From: Owenweeksia sp048267305
GTDB taxonomy: Bacteria > Bacteroidota > Bacteroidia > Flavobacteriales > Schleiferiaceae
NCBI GenBank assembly: GCA_048267305.1
Contig: JBLWXT010000017.1
Span: 16,045-80,044 of the forward strand
Length of the DNA: 64,000 nt
Direction of reading: 5' to 3'
The first letter of the stretch is position 1. Each line of letters begins with the position of its first letter. The notes beneath the pieces were generated by a model. The model did no database searches. It had not been told where the DNA came from and worked only from the letters and a program-made list of their open reading frames with translations. The translations under genes were made by a program, and so were the position numbers. Below, one piece after another: positions 1 to 9,447 of this stretch.

Positions 1-1861
1 GGAGGTGGCCTCAGAAAAAATCGATAAGCTGAAAAACCAGGATTTGGCAAACTCTCTTAGGGCGGAGAATAATCTTAGAAGAGCCGATTACTGGACTTAT
101 TACAATCTTGATTCAGCACAAGGCTTTCTTGATAGGGCCTATTGGCATTATAAGGAGCACAATGATCACAAAAAACTTGCAGAAATTTATGTCCTATATG
201 CTCAGATAGCAAGAATGGAGGGTAGAGAGAATAAATCTGTGCTAAATAAGGTTTTGCCCTATTTTGATAGTGCCTTGGCACATGCTGTCTATTATAACAA
301 CCCGGCATTTTTATCATTTATATATTATGAAAGAGCCATTTCCTTACAATTTATGGAAAGATGGGAGGAGAGTTTTGAAAATGCTCTTTTGTCAATAAAA
401 AATGCAGAGTTGGCCGGAGACTCCTTAAATATTGCTACTGCCTATTTTTTGATGGGACGAACCTATCACCACTTTGGTCTTTTCAACTCATCCGAATCTT
501 ATATTGCCAAATCCATAGATTATGGTAAGGGATTGGCTCAGCTCTATTCCATCATTCATATTTATGCAGATGTTCTTCTCCAAAATGACAAGCCCCTGCT
601 GGCTGTGAAAAGTTATGAGGAGGCATTGGAAATAGCACTTAAAAAAAATGATCTGGCTAAAGCCCGAACTATTTATACCAACATAGGTCAAATAAAACTT
701 CATGAAAAAGACTATGAAGGAGCCCGGATCTGCTTTTCCAGGCTAAATTCCATTTTAGAATCAAAAAATGTTGCGGGCTATAAAACCTTGCTCTTTATAG
801 CTCAAATGCATTATCACCTCGGAGATACAGAGCAGGCTAAGGAATATTTGGATTTGTTTGGTGAAAAATATGGCAGTGGTAAGATTATAGCTAAAACCAT
901 AGATGTTTATAAAGAGGCTGCAGACTTATATTACGCACTTAATCAACCAAAACAGGCAACATCTTATTACAAAAAATGGGGAGTGCTTAAGGATAGTCTC
1001 TTTTCACATACGAGCAGACAGCAGTTGAACGCCCTGGAGGAAATGTATTTAAAGGAGAGGGATAAAAATGAAGAGATAGTTCAAAAGAATGAAGAGCTAA
1101 GTATAAGCAGGCGTCAACAGGCTACAATGGGAGGGCTGCTCATCGCTGTTATTCTTATTGGTGGCGGGCTGGTTTATTACATTAGAATGAGAGGGCTTAA
1201 GGAAAATCAGGCTTTAAAATACTCCTTGAAAGAGAAGCAAATGGAGCAGATGATAGATGCTCAGGAAACGGAAAGACAGCGACTGGCGCGAGAACTTCAT
1301 GACGGTATAGGGCAGTCGTTGGCTGCATTGAAAATGCAACTACAGTTTGATAAAAATCCAGAGGCTCCAAGTACTACCGTACAGCGATTGGATAGTATTT
1401 GTGATGAGGTAAGATCATTGTCACACCAAATGATGCCTATTGTGCTTAAGGAAAATGGACTTCAGTCTGCCATCGAGCAATTGATAGAACACAACTTTTC
1501 TGCATCGCCTATTGAAGTTGATTTTGTTTCATCCGGGCTTCAAAGCAGATTGCCCGACAATATTGAGGTGAACGTTTATAGAATTACCCAAGAGTTGATA
1601 TCCAATATCGTCCGACACTCTGAGGCTTCTAAAGCAGGGATCCAATTATTGAAAAGAGGAAAAAAACTTGTTTTGATAGTTGAAGATGATGGAAAGGGAT
1701 TTAGAACGGCTGACAAGGTAAAGGGAATTGGCCTAAGCAACATTAATGTGAGGCTTGAGGCATTGGGAGGTACGAAGCAAATACAATCCTTGGGTGGAGA
1801 GGGAACCTATATTCACATAACTATTCCTACCTCTGCCGAAGTAAGTAAAAAAATAGCATAA
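1..1861 (+). CDS. TPR-containing sensor histidine kinase, HisKA_3 type (5' end outside window)
   Basis: Membrane-bound sensor kinase of the NarX/DegS-like class. The open frame runs from the window edge; the GTG at position 5 is only the first possible start inside the window, and no signal peptide is visible, so the true start probably lies upstream. Counting from that GTG, residues about 25-340 form tetratricopeptide helices, a single membrane helix lies near 374-395, and the dimerisation/phosphoacceptor box ARELHDGIGQS follows with the likely phosphorylated His432. A HATPase_c domain follows, with an N-box (ELISNIVRH), DDGKGF near 560 and GIGLSN. A NarL-type regulator starts 9 nt downstream, so the two form a two-component operon. 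The signal sensed cannot be read from the sequence. Confidence 0.88.
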   Translation, partial: EVASEKIDKLKNQDLANSLRAENNLRRADYWTYYNLDSAQGFLDRAYWHYKEHNDHKKLAEIYVLYAQIARMEGRENKSVLNKVLPYFDSALAHAVYYNNPAFLSFIYYERAISLQFMERWEESFENALLSIKNAELAGDSLNIATAYFLMGRTYHHFGLFNSSESYIAKSIDYGKGLAQLYSIIHIYADVLLQNDKPLLAVKSYEEALEIALKKNDLAKARTIYTNIGQIKLHEKDYEGARICFSRLNSILESKNVAGYKTLLFIAQMHYHLGDTEQAKEYLDLFGEKYGSGKIIAKTIDVYKEAADLYYALNQPKQATSYYKKWGVLKDSLFSHTSRQQLNALEEMYLKERDKNEEIVQKNEELSISRRQQATMGGLLIAVILIGGGLVYYIRMRGLKENQALKYSLKEKQMEQMIDAQETERQRLARELHDGIGQSLAALKMQLQFDKNPEAPSTTVQRLDSICDEVRSLSHQMMPIVLKENGLQSAIEQLIEHNFSASPIEVDFVSSGLQSRLPDNIEVNVYRITQELISNIVRHSEASKAGIQLLKRGKKLVLIVEDDGKGFRTADKVKGIGLSNINVRLEALGGTKQIQSLGGEGTYIHITIPTSAEVSKKIA

Positions 1862-1870
1862 TACAATTAG

Positions 1871-2509
1871 ATGAATACTATAGTGCTTGCAGAAGATCAC
1901 AATCTTATTATTGAGGGGTATCGTATGCTTATTGATGATATTGACGATTTGGAAATTGTGGCTACTGCCGTTGATGGCCAGGAAACTATTGATGCCTTGG
2001 AAAGGCATCGCCCTGACTATTTAATTCTGGATTTGCACATGCCGGTAATAAATGGTTTGGATGTACTTTCTCATATATCTCAATATTTTCCAAAAACCAG
2101 AGTAATTATAATCAGTATGTTTGGTGACCCGGCCATGCACAAAGAGGTAATGCGCTTAGGGGCAAAAGGGTATCTGTTGAAAAACTCTGATAGAGATGAA
2201 TTTTTACTGGCTATTGATTTGGTTATGAACGGAAAGAGCTATTACAGTCCGGCCATTTTTGAAGAACATACCAGAATAAAATCCGTTCCTGGTTCTGCTC
2301 CTATAATCCCTTTGGTAAGCCTAACTTCGAGAGAAGAAGAAATTCTTACCTTAATAGCAAGAGGCTACACAAATAAGGAAATTGCCCAGCAACTAATCGT
2401 TAGTCACAAAACAGTTGATACCCATCGCACCAATCTCATGAAAAAGATTGATGTTCACAATGTTACAGGCCTGGTGAAATACGCCATTGCCAATGGATAT
2501 GAAGTATAG
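1871..2509 (+). CDS. NarL/FixJ-family response regulator
   Basis: DNA-binding partner of the preceding kinase. The receiver domain covers residues 1-120: acidic pocket AEDH near 7-10, phosphoacceptor Asp54 in LILDLHMP, and a conserved Lys near 101. A LuxR-type helix-turn-helix lies at about 148-208, with LTSREEEIL and the recognition segment TNKEIAQQL...SHKTVDTHR. At 212 aa it has the usual family length. It starts 9 nt after the kinase stop. A stem-loop follows about 25 nt after the stop. Targets are unknown. Confidence 0.93.
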   Translation: MNTIVLAEDHNLIIEGYRMLIDDIDDLEIVATAVDGQETIDALERHRPDYLILDLHMPVINGLDVLSHISQYFPKTRVIIISMFGDPAMHKEVMRLGAKGYLLKNSDRDEFLLAIDLVMNGKSYYSPAIFEEHTRIKSVPGSAPIIPLVSLTSREEEILTLIARGYTNKEIAQQLIVSHKTVDTHRTNLMKKIDVHNVTGLVKYAIANGYEV

Positions 2510-2533
2510 CTTTCACCGCATTGTTTTATTATC

Positions 2534-2559
2534 AGGCTTGCAAAATAGCAAGCCTTTCT
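2534..2559 (+). terminator. Stem-loop terminator after the NarL-type two-component operon
   Basis: An 8-bp stem, AGGCTTGC (2534-2541) with GCAAGCCT (2548-2555), has a six-base A/T loop and is followed by a short T-rich run. It starts 25 nt after the regulator stop codon. The T tract is weak, so termination strength is uncertain. Confidence 0.55.
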
Positions 2560-2631
2560 AACGTTCCTATGTAGCTAATGACTAATTTGAAACATTAGAA
2601 AGTCTTTGTTATAAACCTCAAGAGATAACAG

Positions 2632-4023
2632 TTAGTCTATCAGCATTCTCGCTTGGAAAATAGAACCTTCTTCCTCCATTTGAATTACATAGATCCCTTT
2701 AGGCAAGTGGGCTACTTCAAGGTCCAGGCCGGTGCCGGTTATACCGCCTAGTTGCTCAACAAGCTGCCCCGTGCTTGTGTAAATTCCTACTGTAGCATTA
2801 GTGGCTGAGCCTGAAAACTCAACATGACACTTCCCCTTGGCGGGATTGGGATAGATATTAAGAGTAGTTGAACTCAACTCTCCCATACTGAACTGGTTTA
2901 TAAGTTTATAACAGGCTGAAGTATCTACACAGCCAGGGCTTGAAAGTACAACCGCATAACTTTTACTAGTATCGGTAGGCATAAAGCTTTGCGTGGTTTT
3001 ACCACTTAGTTTTATGTATGGAGGTCCGCACATCAGCCATTGATAGGCTACACCACTTTGGTTTGCACTTAGCGTGGTGGTGGTTCTTGTTACGGCAAGG
3101 TCAAGTTTATTTACGGTAAGATTAATGGTGATAATAGAGTCGCAGCCGGCAGAACCCATTAATGTATCTACGTATGTACCTGTGCTGTCATAGGTGTTTC
3201 CCGCTGGTGAAAGGTAACTGTTGCAAGCCGTTTTGGTTAGGGTGATGTTACTTGTATTGCCCTTCACTGTTATGGAGGCCCCTGTTACCCAATTTGAAGT
3301 GCTGCCGGTCAGGGCGAAGTTCTGAAGAGTACCGTTATAGCCGTTGCCGGAGCGATCAGGAGCTGCAGTTAGTCCCGTGTTGGCTCCTCCTGCACTGCCC
3401 TGATTAAACTTATAGTAGGCTTGCAGTCCTGCTTCATTACCGCAAAATTCCGTGTTCATATTAGCCAACAACTGAGCAGGTGAGAGAGCAACATCCCAAA
3501 TCCTTACTTCATCTATCTTCCCTTCAAAGGGAGTATTGCCACCTGTTACGCGTTGTCCAATAATTAAGTCACCACTTCCTGAAGGGGTATTAACTGTGGT
3601 TAATAAACCCGTACCTACTTGTATGCCATTGGCATACAAATAACCTGTTCCATTATTCAAAACAAAGGCTACATGAGTCCATTGGCCTACGGCCACAGCA
3701 TTGATAGAAGAGGATATGTTGGCATTTGTTCCACCCGAAATAAAAGACAATTTATTGCTAGGGGTTACTAAGAATGTGTTTCTCGAACCAACAGCATTTA
3801 GTCCGTAATCTAATATGGCCATATTTGCAGAAGGAGAGGAGCTGATATATATCCAGGCTTCAAAAGTTCTGTTGGCGGTACCCAATACTCCGGGGTAAGT
3901 AGTAGTTACGTTATCGTCAACTCCGTCAAAATGTAGGGCATTTTGAGCAAGGCCTGAATTAACAACACCAATCGTAAAGAACAGGGCTACTAAATTTTGT
4001 ATAAAGTTTAATTTTCTCTTCAT
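2632..4023 (-). CDS. LamG-like lectin-fold protein with T9SS type A sorting domain
   Basis: Secreted or surface protein. The first ATG (4023) gives a signal peptide beginning MKRKLNFIQNLVALFF and ending near LAQ; a TTG two codons upstream is less likely. Residues about 28-190 resemble a LamG/concanavalin-A-like fold (ALHFDGVDDNV, TFEAWIY, GKIDEVRIWDVALS). A Cys-containing Ig-like linker follows, and the C-terminal 75 residues are a T9SS sorting domain (LNIYPNPAKG...GIYVIQM). LamG modules usually bind sugars or other surface ligands; the ligand here is unknown. It stands alone between the NarL-type system and proline dehydrogenase. Confidence 0.85.
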   Translation of the reverse strand: MKRKLNFIQNLVALFFTIGVVNSGLAQNALHFDGVDDNVTTTYPGVLGTANRTFEAWIYISSSPSANMAILDYGLNAVGSRNTFLVTPSNKLSFISGGTNANISSSINAVAVGQWTHVAFVLNNGTGYLYANGIQVGTGLLTTVNTPSGSGDLIIGQRVTGGNTPFEGKIDEVRIWDVALSPAQLLANMNTEFCGNEAGLQAYYKFNQGSAGGANTGLTAAPDRSGNGYNGTLQNFALTGSTSNWVTGASITVKGNTSNITLTKTACNSYLSPAGNTYDSTGTYVDTLMGSAGCDSIITINLTVNKLDLAVTRTTTTLSANQSGVAYQWLMCGPPYIKLSGKTTQSFMPTDTSKSYAVVLSSPGCVDTSACYKLINQFSMGELSSTTLNIYPNPAKGKCHVEFSGSATNATVGIYTSTGQLVEQLGGITGTGLDLEVAHLPKGIYVIQMEEEGSIFQARMLID

Positions 4024-4165
4024 TTTCAAAGGGTATTTGGTTTTGTGTAAGTACTATATTGAGGCTTATCTTAAGATTCGTAACTAGCTAATTTAGGAGT
4101 CTTTTTTATTCCATACTTCAGAAAGCCGCCATTTTCTAACTAAAAACCCTCTTTTACCATACAGT

Positions 4166-5332
4166 TTAATCAATTCCCCTTCTTATCATTTCCCTTTCTA
4201 TAAGTTTTAGTTCACGGTTGGTTTGCCCTGCGGCAGAAGTATTTTCCTCAGCCCTGCGGATGAGGTAGGGAAGTGTTTTTTCGATAGGACCAAAGGGAAG
4301 GTATTTTACAACATTGTAGCCATCCTTGGCCAGGTTGAAGGAAAGATTGTCACTCATGCCGTACAGTTGGCTAAACCAGATGTGAGGGCTGCTTTTCTCC
4401 ACACCATGCTTTTTCATAAGCTCGGTAAGTTGCTGTGTACTCTGCTCATTGTGGCTGCCGGCCACCAAACACATGGATTCATGGTTGGCCAAACAAAATT
4501 CAATGGCCAAGTCATAATCGCGATCCGTAGCATCCTTATCGGGTTGTATCGGGGATTTGTAGCCCATGTCATAAGCGCGCTCACGTTCTTTTTCCATATA
4601 GGCCCCGCGCACCAGCTTTACACCACTAAGGAAGTTTTCCTTCTCAGCTATGGCTTTTATCTCCTTCAGATAGTCCAGCCTGTCCCAGCGGTACATTTGC
4701 AGGGTATTAAATACCAAACAATTTTCACGGTTAAAGTGGCGCATCATTTCCAGTGCAAGGTCATCTATGGCCTTTTGTATCCAGCTTTCCTCGGCATCTA
4801 TTAAAATCCCAATGTTGTTGTCGGCTCCCTTTTGGCAAATGTCCTTAATGCGCTGTTTTACTTTTAGATACTCAGCATTTTCCGCTTCGGTAAGTGCCTT
4901 GCCATCACTTATTTTATTTAAAAGCCCAAAACGAGCAATTCCCGTTAGCTTAAATACAGCAAAGGGCACCCCTCCGTTTTTGGCTCCGTACTCAATGGTT
5001 TCAATGGTTTTGGCGGTAGTTTGGTCAAAGTCGCTCTCCGATTTTGCTCCCTCTACCGAGTAATCCAAAATGGAATATACGCCATAGCTCTTGAGTTCAT
5101 TGATGGTGGATTTACACTCGTCAATGGTTTCTCCACCTACAAACTGATCATAAACAGTACTTTTTACCATTCCCTTTATGGGTAAACCAATTTTCATGGC
5201 CAGGGCCGAAGACCATTTCCCAAAGGAAACCAGCTTTTGACTGGCCACCAGTTTAAACAGCCAGTATGCCTTTTTTAGTTGGGTGTCGCTTTTAGTGACG
5301 AAGGCTGTTTTGGTATCTTCAAAATTTAGCAT
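4166..5332 (-). CDS. Proline dehydrogenase (monofunctional)
   Basis: FAD enzyme oxidising proline to pyrroline-5-carboxylate, the first step of proline catabolism. At 388 aa it is the single-domain form, not the bifunctional PutA. Visible signatures of the TIM-barrel family are ILDYSVEGAK, GILIDAEESWIQ, KLVRGAYMEKER, AGSHNEQS and the C-terminal YLIRRAEENT substrate-binding helix, whose paired Arg residues normally bind the proline carboxylate. It starts at an ATG, and a TAnnTTTG box lies about 65 nt upstream on the minus strand. It is divergent from aroB. The P5C dehydrogenase partner is not in the window. Confidence 0.93.
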   Translation of the reverse strand: MLNFEDTKTAFVTKSDTQLKKAYWLFKLVASQKLVSFGKWSSALAMKIGLPIKGMVKSTVYDQFVGGETIDECKSTINELKSYGVYSILDYSVEGAKSESDFDQTTAKTIETIEYGAKNGGVPFAVFKLTGIARFGLLNKISDGKALTEAENAEYLKVKQRIKDICQKGADNNIGILIDAEESWIQKAIDDLALEMMRHFNRENCLVFNTLQMYRWDRLDYLKEIKAIAEKENFLSGVKLVRGAYMEKERERAYDMGYKSPIQPDKDATDRDYDLAIEFCLANHESMCLVAGSHNEQSTQQLTELMKKHGVEKSSPHIWFSQLYGMSDNLSFNLAKDGYNVVKYLPFGPIEKTLPYLIRRAEENTSAAGQTNRELKLIEREMIRRGID

Positions 5333-5394
5333 AATAAATAGCGTGTTAAAATGGGAACAACGTCTTTCCTACCTGATGGTTTTGTTATTTTGGC

Positions 5395-5402
5395 CAAAGA
5401 TA
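5395..5402 (-). promoter_or_regulatory. Putative -7 box of the proline dehydrogenase promoter
   Basis: On the minus strand the sequence reads TATCTTTG, matching the Bacteroidota TAnnTTTG box, about 63 nt before the proline dehydrogenase ATG. No TTG is found at the expected -33 distance, so this is a one-box match only. Confidence 0.35.
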
Positions 5403-5424
5403 TTTCGAAATTAGATTCCTTTCC

Positions 5425-6468
5425 GTGCAAAACAACAATACCATATTTTTTGGTGATGAAGCCTTCGCCAAACTTCAGGAAATTTTAGATAGTGGCAACT
5501 TCTCCAAAGTGTTTTTTCTGGCAGATGAAAACACACACGACAAGTGTCTTCCTTATCTTCTTCAATCATTGGATGAGCTTCCGTATTACGAAGTGCTGGA
5601 AGTAGAGCCGGGTGAAGAGAGTAAATCAGCGGAAGTGCTGGTGCAGCTGTGGATGGCGATGTCTGAGCTTAAGGCTGATAGAGATTGTTTAATGGTTAAT
5701 GTAGGGGGTGGGATGATTACCGACCTCGGTGGTTTTTTGGCGGGTACCTACTTGCGTGGTGTTTCTTTTGTAAATGTGCCCACCTCACTTTTGGCTATGG
5801 TAGATGCTTCCAGCGGAGGTAAAACAGGAATAAATCTCAATCACCTGAAAAATAGAGTAGGCTTATTTTTAAACCCATTGGCCACCTGCATATTGCCCGA
5901 GTTTTTAGAAACCCTCCCTTACCGGGAAAGGCGTAGCGGTTTTGCTGAGATGCTGAAACACGGACTTATTGCCGATGCTGGTTATTGGAATGAGTTGACC
6001 GAATTTGATATTGAAGAAGATATCCCCAACGAAGCCATGATTGCCCGTTCGGTAGAAATAAAGCAAAACATTGTTGCTCAGGATTTCCGCGAAAGCGGGA
6101 TACGCAAAGCGCTAAACTTTGGACATACAATAGGCCACGCTATAGAAACCGCAAGCCTGGAAACCAGCAATCCCCTAATGCACGGGGAAGCCATTGCACT
6201 TGGGATGATAGCGGAAATATACCTCTCCGAAAAATACACGGCATTAGATCCTGAGGCAGCCAAGGCTTGTATTGAAAAGCTAAAGGCTATTTACCATGAC
6301 GTTTCCTTTGATTTTGATACCGATTACCTCATTGAATTCATGCGCACCGATAAAAAGAATAAGAAATCTCAAATTCGTTTTTCGCTGTTGCGTGAAGTTG
6401 GTGAAGCCGTTGTGGATGTAAGTGTGAAGGAAGAGGGGATAAGGGAGGTGTTGGAAACTCTCGGCTAA
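5425..6468 (+). CDS. aroB: 3-dehydroquinate synthase
   Basis: Second shikimate-pathway enzyme, converting DAHP to 3-dehydroquinate with NAD+ and a divalent metal. Signatures in order: NVGGGMITDLGGFLAGTY (nucleotide binding), VPTSLLAMVDASSGGKTG, ERRSGFAEMLKHGL, and the metal-ligand motif LNFGHTIGHAIE followed by MHGEAIALGM. The start is a GTG, because the frame has no upstream ATG and the N-terminus already begins just before the first strand. At 347 aa it is near family length. aroA follows within 0.6 kb, separated by a small membrane gene, so chorismate synthesis genes are clustered here. Confidence 0.96.
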   Translation: MQNNNTIFFGDEAFAKLQEILDSGNFSKVFFLADENTHDKCLPYLLQSLDELPYYEVLEVEPGEESKSAEVLVQLWMAMSELKADRDCLMVNVGGGMITDLGGFLAGTYLRGVSFVNVPTSLLAMVDASSGGKTGINLNHLKNRVGLFLNPLATCILPEFLETLPYRERRSGFAEMLKHGLIADAGYWNELTEFDIEEDIPNEAMIARSVEIKQNIVAQDFRESGIRKALNFGHTIGHAIETASLETSNPLMHGEAIALGMIAEIYLSEKYTALDPEAAKACIEKLKAIYHDVSFDFDTDYLIEFMRTDKKNKKSQIRFSLLREVGEAVVDVSVKEEGIREVLETLG

Positions 6469-6473
6469 TAGCT

Positions 6474-6821
6474 TTGAGAAAAAGACCGGTCTTATTTCTC
6501 GCTATATTTCTCACCCTTTTAGTTGAGTTAGCTCTAATCGTTTTAGTTTATCAAGAAATTGGATTAGAAAGACTAGCAGTTCAAATAGGTCGACTGCTTA
6601 TTCAAGTAATCTTGATTTTTCTCATTGTCTTTCAAAAATCCTCAATAGCTCTTTTTGTTTTAACGGCTTATCATTTCCTTTCAGGAATTCTTGGATTAAT
6701 GGGATGTGATGACTGCAATTGGTTACAGTACACAATTACCCTATGTCATATTTGCATTTCCTTGATTATTTATTTCCATGATATTATTGAGGAAAAGCTT
6801 TTGAATAGGAATGATGCGTGA
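6474..6821 (+). CDS. Small hypothetical integral membrane protein
   Basis: A 115-residue protein with three or four predicted membrane helices (residues about 5-27, 36-54, 58-78 and 84-104) and a CDDCNW motif between the last two. I do not recognise the family. The start would be the TTG at 6474, five bases after the aroB stop, which suggests translational linkage. The coding sequence is visibly richer in A+T than the flanking aro genes, which may point to a different origin. It is possible that this is not a real gene, but the uninterrupted membrane topology favours one. Confidence 0.55.
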   Translation: MRKRPVLFLAIFLTLLVELALIVLVYQEIGLERLAVQIGRLLIQVILIFLIVFQKSSIALFVLTAYHFLSGILGLMGCDDCNWLQYTITLCHICISLIIYFHDIIEEKLLNRNDA

Positions 6822-6891
6822 TTTTTAGTGCGAATAATTGAACGCAGAGGGTTCACATAACAATAGTATGAATGCCAACACCCAAAGTGCG

Positions 6892-6905
6892 ACCCCAGCC
6901 GGGGC
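6892..6905. repeat. REP-like GC hairpin remnant upstream of aroA
   Basis: The palindrome CCCCAGCCGGGG resembles the first hairpin of the composite intergenic repeats found near 28.7, 30.3, 39.4 and 46.5 kb. The second hairpin and the long stem-loop are not recognisable, so this is either a degenerate copy or a coincidence. It falls inside the possible N-terminal extension of aroA and is one reason for choosing the later aroA start. Confidence 0.4.
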
Positions 6906-7042
6906 CGAATGTTCAGAGGTGCCAAATCATTCTTTTTTTAAGAAATGCTGCTGGTATTAAAAAAATCCTTGACAAACCACTATTATTGGGATTGGGCGAA
7001 AACCCTTTTCTTTGGTATATCTTAAAAAGCGGTGTTAGTCCA

Positions 7043-8269
7043 GTGGAAATTCTAAAACTCTCCCATCCGTCCAAAAAAATTATTGGAAAAATACAGGTAC
7101 CTGGCAGCAAGAGCGAAAGCAATCGTTTGCTACTGCTCAAGTATTTGTACTTCCCCAATTTAGATATTGGCCGCCTTTCGGATAGCCGCGATTCCATTTA
7201 TATGGAACGGGGGCTTAATGAAAAAGGCGATGAAATAAACGTGGGCGATGCTGGTACGGCCATGCGTTTTTTAACTGCTTTTTATGCCACTCAAAGCGGG
7301 AGAAAGGTGGTGCTATCCGGTACAGAACGCATGCATCAAAGGCCCATAGGTATTTTGGTAAATGCCTTACGGGAGTTGGGTGCCAATATTCAATACCTGG
7401 AAAAGGAGGGCTACCCACCACTAAAAATAACGGGTGCCGAATTAGAAGGCGGAACACTGGAAATAGATGGTTCCGTAAGCAGTCAGTTTATAAGTGCCCT
7501 GATGATGATAGGTCCGGAAATGAAGCAGGGCCTACAATTGAAAATAAAAGGCTTTTCAGTATCTACTCCCTACATCTACCTCACGGCAAACCTTATGCGT
7601 AGGCTGGGTTTTGAGGTTTCGGTAAGCGGGGAAGAGGTTAGTATGCAACCGCTGATTCCCAAACCGCAGTTAAGCTTCCCGGTAGAACCGGATTGGAGCG
7701 CGGCTTCCTATTGGTTTTTAATGGCACTTTTGGCCGAAAAGGCTGAGATATACTTACCGGGCTTTCGTCAATATAGCTTGCAGGGCGATGCCTTTGTTAG
7801 CGGACTATTTGAACCCATTGGCGTAGAGTCACACTTTATAGGCAGCGGCTTTCGCCTGAAAAAGGGCGCGCAAACGCAGGAGCGGTTTTCGATGAACCTG
7901 ATCCATAATCCCGATTTGGCACAAACGCTGGCGGTGGCTTTTGCAGCTAAAGGTATCCCCGCAAGGATAAGTGGACTACAAACTTTGCGAATAAAGGAAA
8001 CAGATAGGTTGGCAGCCCTTAAAACTGAACTGGAGAAAACGGGTGCTGTAATTGATATCGGTGATGATTATCTGGAAATAAAAAGTGGTCTTCAAAAGCT
8101 GGAAGGAATTACCTTCAACACTTATGAAGACCACCGTATGGCGATGTCTTTTGCGCCTTTGGCCTTGCTGGCCCCAATTTCAATTACTGATCCCGGAGTG
8201 GTGGCAAAGAGTTATCAAAGCTTTTGGGCCGACCTTGAAAAGGTGGGATTTAAACTTTCCAACGATTAA
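7043..8269 (+). CDS. aroA: 3-phosphoshikimate 1-carboxyvinyltransferase (EPSP synthase)
   Basis: Transfers enolpyruvyl from PEP to shikimate-3-phosphate. Motifs: IQVPGSKSESNR (phosphate binding), NVGDAGTAMRFLT, ERMHQRPIG, SSQFISALMM, EPDWSAASYW, LRIKETDRLAAL and YEDHRMAMSFA. The frame is open back to an ATG at 6872, but that extension (PTPKVRPQPG...) has no family counterpart and crosses a REP-like hairpin. The GTG at 7043 gives 408 aa, close to the family length, so I place the start there. Its stop codon overlaps that of the converging DUF2911 gene. Confidence 0.93.
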   Translation: MEILKLSHPSKKIIGKIQVPGSKSESNRLLLLKYLYFPNLDIGRLSDSRDSIYMERGLNEKGDEINVGDAGTAMRFLTAFYATQSGRKVVLSGTERMHQRPIGILVNALRELGANIQYLEKEGYPPLKITGAELEGGTLEIDGSVSSQFISALMMIGPEMKQGLQLKIKGFSVSTPYIYLTANLMRRLGFEVSVSGEEVSMQPLIPKPQLSFPVEPDWSAASYWFLMALLAEKAEIYLPGFRQYSLQGDAFVSGLFEPIGVESHFIGSGFRLKKGAQTQERFSMNLIHNPDLAQTLAVAFAAKGIPARISGLQTLRIKETDRLAALKTELEKTGAVIDIGDDYLEIKSGLQKLEGITFNTYEDHRMAMSFAPLALLAPISITDPGVVAKSYQSFWADLEKVGFKLSND

Positions 8270-8823
8270 TTCACCCGTTCAATGGGCACATTAATTTCTG
8301 TTTTATCCCAGGCCAATTTCATGATAATTGGAGTTCCATCTTCAATGGTAATGGTAAATTGTTCCACTACTTCCTCTGTTTCTTTTACAGGAATAGTAAC
8401 GTTTAAAACATCATACTCAGCCTCACGGCTGGCGATACCCTCAAAATTTACCCCCCAGCCATAATCTTCACTGTTAAAAATCACCTGCCAATTGTGTTGG
8501 TTCGGAATGGTCCAAAGGGTATACTCACCTTTAGCTAGTTTTTTGCCGTTTACCATGATGTCAGAATTGGTGGTAAAGGTGGTGGGCTCATTGGCTCCCG
8601 TTCTCCACACTTCTCTGTAAGGTACCAATCCCCCAAAAATCGGCCGACCTTTTTTTGATGGGCGGTTGTAAAAAACGTCAATTTCCAGATCGTTTTGTAC
8701 AAAGGCAATCTCCTCCTCAGGGCTGAACTTCTTGGTATTGCTCTGAAGAACCTTAAAGCCAATAAACAGGATTACCCCAAGTCCTATCACGATTATGAGG
8801 AACCACTTTAAAAACTTATTCAT
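8266..8823 (-). CDS. DUF2911 domain protein with N-terminal membrane anchor
   Basis: A 185-residue protein with one membrane helix (residues about 5-27), the rest probably periplasmic. The body matches the DUF2911 pattern common in Bacteroidota: VFYNRPSKKGRPIFGGLVPY, VWRTGANEPT, GEYTLWTIPN and WQVIFN. No biochemical function is established that I can name. It converges with aroA, the two stop codons overlapping by two bases. It is probably a single-gene unit, because the next minus-strand gene lies 89 nt upstream. Confidence 0.85.
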   Translation of the reverse strand: MNKFLKWFLIIVIGLGVILFIGFKVLQSNTKKFSPEEEIAFVQNDLEIDVFYNRPSKKGRPIFGGLVPYREVWRTGANEPTTFTTNSDIMVNGKKLAKGEYTLWTIPNQHNWQVIFNSEDYGWGVNFEGIASREAEYDVLNVTIPVKETEEVVEQFTITIEDGTPIIMKLAWDKTEINVPIERVN

Positions 8824-8912
8824 TTTATATAGTTGTATGATTTGGCGATAAAGTTAAGAGATAAATTAACCCTGCCTATTGAGATGACCTTGGGTGCATA
8901 TAAATATTGCCT

Positions 8913-9338
8913 TTAGAAAATCCATTGCTCCAGGGTCACGAGAGTATTTACTTTGGTACTGTCGTCAGTATGTGTCAGTTTAATGCGTGTATCCTCTATG
9001 GTGCTCACCTCCCACCTTTTTGAAAGGGCATCAATAGGTGGCTTGTCGCCATAACAAAATCTGAAGTACACTTTGGAGTATATCGTTTGTACGGAGTATG
9101 TGGTTTTAACATAGTAACCGGGGCTACTGTAATTAGAGGCCTTGTTTTCACCAAAAGAAAACATCCAGTCGTCAAAATCTGCTGATCGGTCTGCGCCCTC
9201 CACTTCAAACCGGGCAACAATATAGTGCTTGTTAGTTATGGCATTAATCAGCTTATCAGAGGATATAATGCTGTTGTCTTCTTTTTTACAGGAGCTAATA
9301 ACAAGAATTGATATAAGTATGGGAATAATGTATTTCAT
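8913..9338 (-). CDS. Hypothetical lipoprotein
   Basis: A 141-residue protein starting MKYIIPILISILVISSCKKE, a lipoprotein signal with the lipidated Cys at residue 17. The rest is a small, probably beta-rich domain with no motif I recognise. A TAACTTTG box (minus strand, 9362-9369) lies 23 nt before the ATG and fits the TAnnTTTG promoter element. It stands alone between two transcription units. Confidence 0.75.
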   Translation of the reverse strand: MKYIIPILISILVISSCKKEDNSIISSDKLINAITNKHYIVARFEVEGADRSADFDDWMFSFGENKASNYSSPGYYVKTTYSVQTIYSKVYFRFCYGDKPPIDALSKRWEVSTIEDTRIKLTHTDDSTKVNTLVTLEQWIF

Positions 9339-9447
9339 AGTTCAATCTTTATGACAAGGTGCAAAGTTAAACCCTGATAGATATGCTTTTTTTTGAAAAT
9401 CATTGCACAAAGTCAAAAAAGGGAAGTATGGTTTTTTGTGGCTACGG

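Noticed and set aside
4223..4804. 193-codon open frame antisense to proline dehydrogenase
   Set aside because: It is a shadow frame; the minus-strand protein is a clear proline dehydrogenase and the antisense translation has no recognisable domain.
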